45,242 nt of DNA from Pseudonocardia sp. (GTDB taxonomy: Bacteria; Actinomycetota; Actinomycetes; Mycobacteriales; Pseudonocardiaceae), in the NCBI RefSeq assembly GCF_025465255.1, contig NZ_JAODNI010000168.1:1-45242 (forward strand), in the 5' to 3' direction. The notes under the pieces were generated by a model. The model did no database searches and was not told where the DNA came from. It was given only the letters and a program-made list of their open reading frames with translations. The position numbers and the translations under genes are program-made. Shown piece after piece: positions 7,320 to 15,124 of this stretch. Numbering within the stretch: position 1 is the stretch's first letter; each line of letters starts with the position of its first letter.

Positions 7320-8633
7320 ATGAACAGCCAGGCGCCGGAGAAGGACGCGGGCACGCGACGTCGGATCGTCGCCTGGGGTCTCTGGGACTGGGGCTCCTCG
7401 GGCTTCAACGTCATCGTGCTGACCTTCGTCTTCTCGGTCTACCTGACGGACTCGGTCGGCAAGGAGCTCCCCGGCCCGATCAGCGCCAACAGCTGGCTCG
7501 GCTGGGCGATCGGGGCGTCCGGCCTGGTCGTCGCCCTGATGGCGCCGGTCATCGGCCAGTCCGCGGACCGTGCCGGCCGCCGCCTGCGCTCGACGGGCCT
7601 CTGGACCGCCGCCTGCGTCCTGTGCCTGCTTGCGATGATCGCCGTCCGGGCGGACCACCACTACCTGTGGCTCGGCTTGCTCCTGCTCGGTGGCGCGTCG
7701 CTGTTCTACGAGCTCGCCGTCGTCAGCTACAACGCGATCCTCCGGCAGATCTCCACGCCCGAGACGATCGGGCGCGTCTCCGGTTTCGGCTGGTCGATGG
7801 GCTACTTCGGGGGGATCGTCGCCCTGCTGGCGGCGTACGTCCTGCTGATCGCGAACGACGGGGGCCTGCTCGGAGTCAGCACCGAGGACGGCTTCAACAT
7901 CCGGCTCGTCGCGCTGCTCTCCGGCATCTGGTTCGCGGTGTTCGCGATCCCGCTGTTCCGGATGGTCCCGGAGGCCCCGGCGGCCCTCGAGCGGCCGCCG
8001 CGGCTCGGGGTGGCCGCCAGCTATCGCAAGCTCTTCCGGGACCTGCGGGACCTTTACCGCGCCAGCCCGCACACCGTCTACTTCCTCGCCGCGAGCGCGC
8101 TCTACCGGGACGGCCTCGCCGCGGTCTTCACCTTCGGCGGGGTCCTCGCGGTGACGGTCTACGGCATCGCCGCGGACGACGTCCTGATCTTCGGGGTGGC
8201 GGCGAACGTGGTCTCCGCGGCCGGGGCACTCGCCGGTGGCTGGCTCGACGACCGGCGCGGTCCGAAGATCGTCGTCGCGGGGTCGCTGATCGGGATGATC
8301 GCCGCCGGCGTCGTGCTGCTGTTCCTGTCCGGGCCGACCGCGTTCTGGATCTTCGGGCTCGCGCTGTGCCTGTTCGTCGGGCCGGCCCAGTCGTCGTCGC
8401 GCACCTACCTCGCCCGGCTCACCCCGGCGGGCCAGGAGGGCCAGCTCTTCGGCCTGTACGCCACGACCGGCCGGGCCGTGTCCTTCATCGCACCGACGCT
8501 CGTCGGGCTCTTCACGTACCTGTTCGCGACCGACCGGGCGGGGATGGCCGGGATCCTCCTCGTCCTCGCGCTCGGCGTGCTGGCGCTCTGGAAGGTCCGG
8601 GCACCCGCACCTGCCCTCGCGCCGGCCGCCTGA
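7320..8633 (+). CDS. MFS transporter, UMF1/Atg22-like
   Basis: A 437-residue polytopic inner-membrane protein with about twelve hydrophobic segments. The N-terminal AWGLWDWGSSGFNVIVLTFV followed by FSVYLTD is characteristic of the UMF1 (vacuole-effluxer-like) branch of the major facilitator superfamily. GQSADRAGRR after the second or third helix and GGWLDDRRGPK in the second half are the MFS loop motifs. The substrate is unknown; eukaryotic Atg22 exports amino acids, but this cannot be transferred to the bacterial branch. It is the last gene of a three-gene run with the LigD-like and GDPD genes. Confidence 0.87.
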   Translation: MNSQAPEKDAGTRRRIVAWGLWDWGSSGFNVIVLTFVFSVYLTDSVGKELPGPISANSWLGWAIGASGLVVALMAPVIGQSADRAGRRLRSTGLWTAACVLCLLAMIAVRADHHYLWLGLLLLGGASLFYELAVVSYNAILRQISTPETIGRVSGFGWSMGYFGGIVALLAAYVLLIANDGGLLGVSTEDGFNIRLVALLSGIWFAVFAIPLFRMVPEAPAALERPPRLGVAASYRKLFRDLRDLYRASPHTVYFLAASALYRDGLAAVFTFGGVLAVTVYGIAADDVLIFGVAANVVSAAGALAGGWLDDRRGPKIVVAGSLIGMIAAGVVLLFLSGPTAFWIFGLALCLFVGPAQSSSRTYLARLTPAGQEGQLFGLYATTGRAVSFIAPTLVGLFTYLFATDRAGMAGILLVLALGVLALWKVRAPAPALAPAA

Positions 8634-8751
8634 TCCCCCGCGTCCCTGCCGTCACGGACCATCTGACCTGCGACAACTCGACGATAGAGCGATCCCCGGC
8701 AAGCAATGGGTAACGAGAAACGGGCGTCAATGTTAATAACGCGCGAGAACC

Positions 8752-8767
8752 GGTGACCTAAGTCACA
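8752..8767. promoter_or_regulatory. CRP/GlxR-type cAMP-receptor binding palindrome
   Basis: GGTGACCTAAGTCACA fits TGTGANNTANNTCACA at every conserved position except the first base. GTGAC-CTAA-GTCAC forms a perfect inverted repeat. The site lies about 125 bases upstream of the SigR-type -35 element. Confidence 0.65.
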
Positions 8768-8890
8768 GTTGGCTGACAGGTCACATCAGCGTGTGTCAGA
8801 GGGCCGGATGGTGGACACTCTCACCTCGGGCAGCCATGAACCGCCGTCGGGTACACGCCGACGGCACGGTGAGTGAATGCGCCCCGCTCG

Positions 8891-8916
8891 GGAATGGACG
8901 CCTGGCAGCAGACGTT
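8891..8916 (+). promoter_or_regulatory. SigR-type (thiol-oxidative stress) promoter of rbpA
   Basis: GGAAT (8891-8895), preceded by G, is separated by exactly 18 bases from GTT (8914-8916). This is the Streptomyces SigR consensus GGGAAT-N18-GTT. rbpA is a known SigR target in Streptomyces coelicolor. The predicted leader is about 65 bases. Confidence 0.72.
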
Positions 8917-8986
8917 ACACCGGGTGGCGACGACGTGACCGTCGAGGGGTGCCGCCCTCTCGGCTTTGAGATGGGGAGGATGACGC

Positions 8987-9328
8987 ATGGCCGACCGCGT
9001 GCTTCGTGGCAGCCGGCTCGGGGCTGTCAGCTACGAGACCGACCGTAACCACGACCTGGCGCCGCGACAGATGGTGCGCTACGCGTTGTCCAACGGACAC
9101 GAGTTCGAGGTGCCGTTCGCGAACGACGCGGAGGCCCCCGCCACGTGGGAGTCCCCGCAGGGCGGGCTCGGACGCCGGGTGGACGGTGTCGAGCCCGAGC
9201 AGAAGAAGACCAAGCCGCCGCGTACGCACTGGGACATGCTCCTGGAGCGGCGTTCGATCGCCGAGCTCGAGGAGCTCCTCTCGGAGCGCCTGGAGCTGCT
9301 GCGGGAGCGTCGCGCCGAGATCGCGTGA
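8987..9328 (+). CDS. rbpA: RNA polymerase-binding protein RbpA
   Basis: A 113-residue actinobacterial transcription factor that binds the principal sigma factor and RNA polymerase and stabilises open complexes. It starts MADRVLRGSRLGAVSYETDR. The core zinc-free variant region (RQMVRYALSNGHEFEVPFA) and the C-terminal sigma-interaction segment (THWDMLLERRSIAELEELL) are both present. The length is typical. A strong Shine-Dalgarno sequence precedes the ATG, and a SigR-type promoter lies upstream, predicting induction by disulfide stress. Confidence 0.96.
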   Translation: MADRVLRGSRLGAVSYETDRNHDLAPRQMVRYALSNGHEFEVPFANDAEAPATWESPQGGLGRRVDGVEPEQKKTKPPRTHWDMLLERRSIAELEELLSERLELLRERRAEIA

Positions 9329-9364
9329 CCTCCCCGATGCACCGCTGACGCGCGCGCAGACACC

Positions 9365-9401
9365 ACGAAGCCGGGCCACCTCCCGTGGGGCCCGGCTTCG
9401 T
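9365..9401 (+). terminator. rbpA terminator hairpin
   Basis: ACGAAGCCGGGCC (9365-9377) pairs perfectly with GGCCCGGCTTCGT (9389-9401) around an 11-base loop, 36 bases after the rbpA stop. The right arm is followed by CGTGT rather than a long T-run, as usual in this GC range. Confidence 0.85.
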
Positions 9402-9432
9402 CGTGTCCGGGGCAGGTCACCAGGATGGGGCC

Positions 9433-11130
9433 ATGCCCGACACCCCCGCGGCCTCCAGGCGGATCCGTGACCTCGCCGACGCCCATGTCACCGCGCAGGC
9501 CACCCTGGACCCGCTGCTGGCCACCTCGATCGGCCTGGCCGAGGGTGCTGACCGGCTGCCCGACCTCTCCCCCGCGGGCGGCGAGGCGCTCGACGCCCTC
9601 GCCCTGGACACCCTGACCTCGCTCGACGCCGTCGAGGCCGCCGGCGTCGACGGGGACGACGAGCGGCGTTGCGCCCGGCTGCTCCGGGAGCGCCTCGGCG
9701 CCCAGCTCGCCTCGAGCGCCGCCGGTGAACGGCTCCGCAACGTGCAGACGCTGTTCGGCCCGGTCCAGGAGGTGCGGATGGCGTTCACCCTGATGCCCAC
9801 CGCCACCGAGGACGACTGGCAGGCGGTCGCGCGCCGGCTCGCGGCCGTCCCGGCGGCGTTCGGGGGCTACGTCGAGTCCCTGCGGGAGGGCGCCCGGCAC
9901 GAGCTGCTCGCCGCGCCCCGGCAGGTCGACGCCGTCGTCGCGCAGCTGGAGACCTGGGTCGCGGCCGGGGACGGCCGCGGCTGGTTCGCCACCTTCACCG
10001 ACGACGCGGACGTCCCCGCCGCCCTGCGGTCCGAGCTGAACGCCGGCGCGCGCTCGGCGGCCGAGGCCGTCGCGGCGCTGCGCAACGTCCTCGCCCGGGA
10101 GTACCGGCCCGCCGCCGAGGGCACTCCGGACGCCGTCGGCGAGGAGCGCTATCGGATCGCCGCCCGCCGCTGGAACGGCGCGGACATCGACGCCCGCGAG
10201 GCCTACGAGTGGGGCTGGTCGGAGTTCCTGCGGCTGCGCGGCGAGATGGCGGCCGAGGCGGAGCGGGTGCGGCCGGGGCTCACCGCGAGCGAGGCGATGG
10301 CGTACCTGAACACGGATGGTCCGGCGATCGAGGGTGTCGAGGCCGTCCGGGAGCACCTGCAGGCGCTCATGGACAAGGCGATCACCGTGCTCGACGGCAC
10401 CCACTTCGACCTGGCCCCGCCGCTGAAGCGGGTCGAGGCGCGGATCGCGCCCGCAGGCAGCGCGGCCGCCCCGTACTACACCCAGCCGTCGCTCGACTTC
10501 GCCCGCCCGGGCCGCACCTGGCTGCCGACGCTCGGCCGCACCCGGTTCCCGATGTGGGACCTGGTCAGCACCTGGTACCACGAGGGCGTCCCGGGCCATC
10601 ACCTGCAGCTCGCGCAGTGGGCCCACCGCTCGGGCGAGCTGTCCACGCTGCAGACCACCGAGGTCGGCATGGTCAGCGCGAACGTCGAGGGCTGGGCGCT
10701 CTACGCCGAGCGTCTGATGGACGAGCTCGGCTACGTCACCGACCCCGGTGAGCGGCTCGGCTACCTCGACGCGCAGATGATGCGGGCGATCCGCGTCGTC
10801 GTCGACATCGGCATGCACCTCGAGCTGGCCGTCCCGGCGGACTCCCCGATCGGGGCCGGCGAGACGTGGACCCACGACCTGGCGCGGGCGTTCTTCGGCG
10901 CGCACAGCGGGCGGGACCCGGAGTTCCTGGACAGCGAGCTGCTGCGCTACCTCGGCGGCCCGGGGCAGGCCATCAGCTACAAGCTCGGCGAACGGGCCTG
11001 GCTGGCGGGCCGGGAGGCCGCCCGCACGCGACAGGGCGCGGACTTCGACCCGAAGCGCTGGCACATGGCGGCGCTGTCCCAGGGCTCGCTGGGCCTCGAC
11101 GACCTGGTCGCCGAGCTGGCGGCGCTCTAG
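9433..11130 (+). CDS. DUF885 family protein (putative zinc metallopeptidase)
   Basis: A 565-residue cytoplasmic protein of the DUF885 family. The C-terminal half has TWYHEGVPGHHLQLAQW, an HExxxxHH metal-binding motif, followed by NVEGWALYAERLMDELG, where the Glu can be the third ligand. The N-terminal half is helical and poorly conserved. The family is distantly related to M32/M3-like peptidases, but the substrate is unknown. The ATG at 9433 is preferred to upstream codons, which fall inside the rbpA terminator; AGGATGGGG precedes it. No signal peptide is seen. Confidence 0.87.
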   Translation: MPDTPAASRRIRDLADAHVTAQATLDPLLATSIGLAEGADRLPDLSPAGGEALDALALDTLTSLDAVEAAGVDGDDERRCARLLRERLGAQLASSAAGERLRNVQTLFGPVQEVRMAFTLMPTATEDDWQAVARRLAAVPAAFGGYVESLREGARHELLAAPRQVDAVVAQLETWVAAGDGRGWFATFTDDADVPAALRSELNAGARSAAEAVAALRNVLAREYRPAAEGTPDAVGEERYRIAARRWNGADIDAREAYEWGWSEFLRLRGEMAAEAERVRPGLTASEAMAYLNTDGPAIEGVEAVREHLQALMDKAITVLDGTHFDLAPPLKRVEARIAPAGSAAAPYYTQPSLDFARPGRTWLPTLGRTRFPMWDLVSTWYHEGVPGHHLQLAQWAHRSGELSTLQTTEVGMVSANVEGWALYAERLMDELGYVTDPGERLGYLDAQMMRAIRVVVDIGMHLELAVPADSPIGAGETWTHDLARAFFGAHSGRDPEFLDSELLRYLGGPGQAISYKLGERAWLAGREAARTRQGADFDPKRWHMAALSQGSLGLDDLVAELAAL

Positions 11131-11136
11131 CCCGAC

Positions 11137-11634
11137 CTAGGCGTCCACGACCTGGCCGGGCTCGTCGACCAGGGGCGGCAGGGTCGACCAGGGGAAGTTG
11201 ATCCACCGGCCCGTCCGGCGCCACACGTACTCGCAGGCCACCTCGCTGTGCGGCTTCTCGTAGACGACGGCGGTGCGGACCTCGGCGACCTTGTCCCCGC
11301 AGAAGTCCCGGACCAGCTTCAGCGTGGCGCCGGTGTCCGCGACGTCGTCCGCCACGAGGACGTTCGCACCGGACAGGTCGACGACGTTCGGCACCGGCGG
11401 CAGCACGACCGGCATCGGGAGGCGCTCGCCCACGCCGGTGTAGAACTCGACGTTCATGACGTGCAGGTTCTTCACACCGAGGGCGTAGCCGAGGGCGCCC
11501 GCGACGAAGAGCCCGCCGCGGGCGATCGACAGGATGATGTCCGGCCGGTAACCGCTGTCCGCGACCTGCACCGCCAGCTCACGCGACGCCGTCCCGAACA
11601 GGTCCCAGGTCAGCGTCTCGCGCTCCTCCGCCAT
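11137..11634 (-). CDS. Purine-type phosphoribosyltransferase family protein
   Basis: A 165-residue type I PRTase fold protein. VLVADDVADTGATLKLV is the PRPP-binding loop, and IILSIARGGLFVAGAL is the upstream PPi-loop region. Relatives include xanthine-guanine and hypoxanthine phosphoribosyltransferases, but the base specificity cannot be read from sequence. ATG 11634 is chosen over the in-frame ATG at 11658 because GGAAGG is well spaced before it. It lies 42 bases downstream of ppm1 and could be cotranscribed with it. Its stop is only six bases from the convergent DUF885 stop. Confidence 0.85.
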   Translation of the reverse strand: MAEERETLTWDLFGTASRELAVQVADSGYRPDIILSIARGGLFVAGALGYALGVKNLHVMNVEFYTGVGERLPMPVVLPPVPNVVDLSGANVLVADDVADTGATLKLVRDFCGDKVAEVRTAVVYEKPHSEVACEYVWRRTGRWINFPWSTLPPLVDEPGQVVDA

Positions 11635-11676
11635 GGCGGAGAGCCTTCCACGGGCCACGGATCGGGGCAGACCGGG

Positions 11677-12456
11677 TCAGGCCGGGACGGAGCCCTCGTT
11701 CGTCGTCTCCTCGGGCTTGCGGCGGAGTCTGCGCAGGCGGTGCGCGAGGCCCCACTGCGTGACGCGCAGCAGCGCCTCCCCCACGATCGCGCTGCTCATC
11801 TTCGACGAGCCGCGCTCGCGCTCGGCGAAGGTGATCGGCACCTCGCGGACGCGGAACCCGGCCTGGTAGGCGCGCCAGGCCATGTCCACCTGGAAGCAGT
11901 ACCCCTGCGACGAGACGTTCTCGAGGTCGAGCTCCTCGAGCACCTGGCGCCGGAACACGCGATAGCCGCCGGTGATGTCCCGGATCGGCACGCCGAGCGC
12001 GAGCCGGGAGTAGATGTTGCCGCTGCGCGAGATCCACTCGCGGTGCGTGGGCCAGTTCACGACCTCGCCGCCGTCGACGTACCGGGACCCGAGCACGAGG
12101 TCCGCCCCCGGGTCGGTCAGCGCGGCGAGCAGGGAGGGCAGGTCCTCGGGGGCGTGCGAGCCGTCCGCGTCCATCTCGACGACGACCTGGTGCTCGCCGG
12201 ACAGGGCGTGCCGGAAACCGGCGAGGTACGCGGCGCCGAGGCCGGCCTTGCCCGGGCGGTGCAGCACGCGGATCCGTGGGTCCGCCGCCGCCATCTCCTC
12301 GGCGAGCTCGCCCGTGCCGTCCGGGCTCGCGTCGTCGACCACGAGGACGTCCGCCGCCGGTACGGCGGCGTGCAGCCGCGTCACGATCGGTCCGAGGTTC
12401 TCCCGCTCCTCGTACGTGGGGATCACCACCAGTACCGGGCCCGGGGGCTCAGCCAT
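11677..12456 (-). CDS. ppm1: Polyprenol monophosphomannose synthase
   Basis: A 259-residue GT2 glycosyltransferase that transfers mannose from GDP-mannose to polyprenol phosphate, the donor for lipoglycan and protein mannosylation at the membrane. It shows [37 protein letters not shown] with the catalytic Asp residues, LGSRYVDGG and [11 protein letters not shown]. The C-terminus is basic with no transmembrane helices. The ATG overlaps the lnt stop by eight bases, and GAGGACGAGG precedes it. The arrangement mirrors the Lnt-Ppm1 fusion of Mycobacterium tuberculosis, here split into two genes. Confidence 0.93.
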   Translation of the reverse strand: MAEPPGPVLVVIPTYEERENLGPIVTRLHAAVPAADVLVVDDASPDGTGELAEEMAAADPRIRVLHRPGKAGLGAAYLAGFRHALSGEHQVVVEMDADGSHAPEDLPSLLAALTDPGADLVLGSRYVDGGEVVNWPTHREWISRSGNIYSRLALGVPIRDITGGYRVFRRQVLEELDLENVSSQGYCFQVDMAWRAYQAGFRVREVPITFAERERGSSKMSSAIVGEALLRVTQWGLAHRLRRLRRKPEETTNEGSVPA

Positions 12457-14098
12457 CCTCGTCCTCTCTCACCGTGGGCCCACTCTCACCATGGGCTCCC
12501 CTGGCCGCCGGTGCCCCGACGACGGCGGGGTCCGTGCGCCGGCGACGGCCAGCCAGGACCGCCGTGCCGATCGCCACCACGCCGACGACGGTCAGCATCC
12601 ACTCGGGTACCGACCGCAACCGCGATGCCAGGGTAGTGGTGTCGCGCAGCACCGTTGAATCGACCAGAGTTCCGGGCACGAACTGCCCGGTACTGGCGGT
12701 CACCGTACCGTCCGGCGTGATCGCCGCGGACACGCCACTGGTCGTGACGACGATCGAGGACCGATCGTGTTCCACGGAACGGATCTTCGACATGGCCAGT
12801 TGCTGGTAGGTCATCTCGCTCAGCCCGAACGTCGCGTTGTTGCTCGGCACCGCGAGGACGGTCGCGCCGGCGTCGACACTGTCCGCGACGAGGTCGTCGA
12901 ACGCGACCTCCCAGCAGATGGTGATGCCCACCGGGATCCCGGCCGCGTCCAAGACCCCGGGGCCCGGCCCGGGCACGAAGTTGCCCGCCCGGTCGACCCA
13001 GCTGGAGAACAGCCGGAAGAACGAGCGCCACGGCATGTACTCGCCGAAGGGCTGGATGCGCCGCTTGTCGTTGCGGGCGACGGGCCCCGAGACGGGGTCC
13101 CACAGGAGCACGGAGTTGCTGGTGGTCCGGTCCGCGTTCACGAGCACGCTGCCGACCAGGATCGGGGCCTTCACCAGCGCGGCGGCCCGGCTGATCTCGG
13201 CGGCGGCGTCCGCGTTGCGGAACGGGTCGATGTCCGAGGAGTTCTCCGGCCAGATCACGACGTCCGGCTGGGCCTGCCGGCCGGCGGCGATGTCCGCGGC
13301 GAGCTGCTCGGTGACGCGGACGTGGTTGTCCAGCACCGCGCGGCGCTGCGCGTTGAACTCCAGGCCCAGCCGCGGCACGTTGCCCTGGACCGCGGCGATG
13401 GTCACCGTGCGCTCCGGACCGTCGACGGTGGCGGGGACCAGGGATGCGACGGGCCCGGCGGCCAGGGCGAGGACCAGGAGCACCGCCGGGACGGCGGCGC
13501 CGCGGATCTCCCGACGGACCAGCCGGCGGACGATCTCGGCCAGCGCGAACCCGGCGAGCACCGTGACGAACGAGAGCAGCGGGACGCCGCCGATCGACGC
13601 CGTCGGGAGGAAGAGGCCCTCCGGCTGCCCGAACCCGGCGCGCCCCCACGGCAGCCCCCCGAACGGCACCCGACCCCGGACCGCCTCGATCCCGACCCAC
13701 ACCGCGGCGGCCCAGAGCGCGGCCCCGCGCAGCCGGGAGACCACGGCCGTCCCCGCACCGGCCAGGCCGAGGAAGAGCGCCTCGAACACGCACAGCGCCA
13801 TCCAGGGCAGCGCCCCGACCATCCCGCCGGTCCAGCTGAGCAGCGGCAGCAGGAACGCGAGTCCGAAGAGGAACCCGAGGAGGAACCCGCGGCGGGCCCG
13901 GACGTGCCGCACGACGGCGAACAGCAGGCCGTAGGCCACGGGCGCGAGCCACCAGAGGGGGCGGGGCGGGAACGTCGCGTAGAGGAGCAGGCCCGCGCCG
14001 ACGGCGACCAGGACCCGGGCGAGCGTCGGCGCGAGCAGCCGCGAGCGGAGCGGGGTCGGGGCGGCGTCCGCGGGTGGGTCGAGGGTCGGGGCGGCCAC
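12449..14098 (-). CDS. lnt: Apolipoprotein N-acyltransferase
   Basis: A 549-residue membrane enzyme that N-acylates the N-terminal Cys of lipoproteins. About six hydrophobic helices (residues 25-220) precede a nitrilase-like domain with the triad Glu285 ([11 protein letters not shown]), Lys345 ([15 protein letters not shown]) and Cys395 ([12 protein letters not shown]). A final helix lies near 510-530. The GTG start has TACGCT (14105-14110, minus) ending six bases upstream. lnt and ppm1 overlap, so the two products are probably made together. In mycobacteria they act as one complex or fusion at the membrane. Confidence 0.93.
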   Translation of the reverse strand: MAAPTLDPPADAAPTPLRSRLLAPTLARVLVAVGAGLLLYATFPPRPLWWLAPVAYGLLFAVVRHVRARRGFLLGFLFGLAFLLPLLSWTGGMVGALPWMALCVFEALFLGLAGAGTAVVSRLRGAALWAAAVWVGIEAVRGRVPFGGLPWGRAGFGQPEGLFLPTASIGGVPLLSFVTVLAGFALAEIVRRLVRREIRGAAVPAVLLVLALAAGPVASLVPATVDGPERTVTIAAVQGNVPRLGLEFNAQRRAVLDNHVRVTEQLAADIAAGRQAQPDVVIWPENSSDIDPFRNADAAAEISRAAALVKAPILVGSVLVNADRTTSNSVLLWDPVSGPVARNDKRRIQPFGEYMPWRSFFRLFSSWVDRAGNFVPGPGPGVLDAAGIPVGITICWEVAFDDLVADSVDAGATVLAVPSNNATFGLSEMTYQQLAMSKIRSVEHDRSSIVVTTSGVSAAITPDGTVTASTGQFVPGTLVDSTVLRDTTTLASRLRSVPEWMLTVVGVVAIGTAVLAGRRRRTDPAVVGAPAARGAHGESGPTVREDEDG

Positions 14099-14104
14099 CG
14101 GACG

Positions 14105-14110
14105 AGCGTA
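14105..14110 (-). promoter_or_regulatory. -10 box of a leaderless lnt promoter
   Basis: TACGCT on the minus strand ends six bases before the lnt GTG. It lies in the 18-base gap after the PIG-L stop codon. Confidence 0.5.
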
Positions 14111-14116
14111 CGGCGC

Positions 14117-14947
14117 TCAGCCGGCGGCGGGTGTGAGGGCGTGCGCCCGGACCGCGGGCCCGATGAGGTGCGCGTTGCCGAGCAGGTCGAGCGCGCCGGC
14201 GGCGCCGGCGGTCCGGCGGAACCACTCGTAGCCGTAGGCGGCGGCGAAACCGGTCTCCGGGACGTCGTCCGGGGTGACCTGGCTGGCGTGGGCGAGGATG
14301 GCCGCGCGCTTGGCGGCGAGGTGCCGCTCGTCGCCGGTCACGGCCAGGCCGATCTCCGCGGTGACCCGCCCGAAGTCGACGTCCGCGGCGCGGGCCGCGC
14401 CGTGCACCAGGTGCCCGCCCGGGGCGGTGACGTGCAGGTGTTCGCGGTCGACGGTCGTCCGGTAGACGGTGGCGCCGGTCAGCTCGCCTGCGATGGACCC
14501 GACGACCCCGGACATCCGGTGGTCCGGGTGGCCGTAGACGCCCAGCTCGTCGTCGACGATCAGGGTGCCGGCGCCCTCGGCATCCGCCAGCTCGGCGATC
14601 CGGCTGGCCAGCGCGAGCGGCTCGGCGGCGGCCAGGGCGAGCGGGTGGTGGTTGCTCGGGTCCCCGGGGAGGCCGGAGTCCCGGCGGTTCAACATCACGA
14701 GGCGGGCGACGCCCAGGATCTCGGCCGCGTCCTCGAGCTCACGGATGCGGCGTTGGGCGACGGACTCGCCGGCCGCGAGCGGGACGAGCGCCTCGCCGAG
14801 GTCCCCGGACGTGGCCATGACGAGGACGACGCGGGCGCCGGCGTCCGCGAGGCGGCGCAGGGTGAGCCCGGTGAAGATCGCCTCGTCGTCCGGGTGCGGG
14901 TGCAGGGCGAGGACGGTGTGACCGGACAGGTCGACTGCAGGAAGCAT
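14117..14947 (-). CDS. PIG-L family deacetylase
   Basis: A 276-residue zinc-dependent amidase of the LmbE/PIG-L family, which includes MshB and mycothiol S-conjugate amidase. Near the N-terminus HPHPDDEAIF (His16 onward) gives the metal-binding AHPDDE motif, and VYGHPDHRMSG supplies the second His ligand. It lacks the specific motifs I associate with MshB or Mca, so its substrate is open; it could deacetylate an amino-sugar or a thiol conjugate. There is no Shine-Dalgarno sequence before the ATG. Upstream lies a Cys-rich leader ORF and a perfect palindrome, which together suggest attenuation-like control. Confidence 0.88.
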   Translation of the reverse strand: MLPAVDLSGHTVLALHPHPDDEAIFTGLTLRRLADAGARVVLVMATSGDLGEALVPLAAGESVAQRRIRELEDAAEILGVARLVMLNRRDSGLPGDPSNHHPLALAAAEPLALASRIAELADAEGAGTLIVDDELGVYGHPDHRMSGVVGSIAGELTGATVYRTTVDREHLHVTAPGGHLVHGAARAADVDFGRVTAEIGLAVTGDERHLAAKRAAILAHASQVTPDDVPETGFAAAYGYEWFRRTAGAAGALDLLGNAHLIGPAVRAHALTPAAG

Positions 14948-14970
14948 GAAGGGTGTTCGCAGACGTGCGG

Positions 14971-14986
14971 GGCCGCTCGAGCGGCC
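14971..14986. promoter_or_regulatory. 16-bp perfect palindrome in the PIG-L leader
   Basis: GGCCGCTCGAGCGGCC is fully self-complementary. In RNA it would make a six-pair hairpin with a TCGA loop, 23 bases before the PIG-L ATG and 20 bases after the leader ORF stop. It could be an attenuator or start-site hairpin, or a protein operator. Confidence 0.55.
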
Positions 14987-15006
14987 GGGCGGACGGTTCC
15001 GGGGGT

Positions 15007-15078
15007 TCAGCGCGAGGTGCGACAGGACCCCGGACAGCAGAGCCCGGTGACGGGGCGGCAGCTGGTCCGGCGAATCAC
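15007..15078 (-). CDS. Cys-rich leader ORF upstream of the PIG-L deacetylase (putative)
   Basis: A GTG at 15078 opens a 23-residue frame beginning MIRRTSC and containing GLCCPGSCR, with four cysteines including an adjacent pair (codons at 15034-15039). A weak -10-like CATCAT ends seven bases before the GTG, which would make it leaderless. TCCGGGG right at the Cys-Cys codons can pair with CCCCGGA after the stop (15028-15034 with 14998-15004), so a ribosome stalled on Cys codons would change the RNA fold. Cys-rich leaderless ORFs acting as cysteine-responsive attenuators are known in mycobacteria. No expression evidence exists here, so this is an inference. Confidence 0.4.
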   Translation of the reverse strand: MIRRTSCRPVTGLCCPGSCRTSR

Positions 15079-15124
15079 GGGGCAGATGATGCCACAGCCG
15101 CCCCGGATCCCGGCGCGTCGGGGC

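Larger units (their letters stand above)
8634..8986. other. 353-bp control region between the UMF1 transporter and rbpA
   Basis: No convincing gene was found here. The region holds a locally AT-richer patch (AATGTTAATAAC, about 8729-8740), a CRP-type palindrome at 8752-8767, an inverted pair CTGACA/TGTCAG (about 8773-8798), the SigR-type promoter at 8891-8916 and the rbpA ribosome-binding site (GGGGAGGA, about 8973-8980). Confidence 0.7.
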
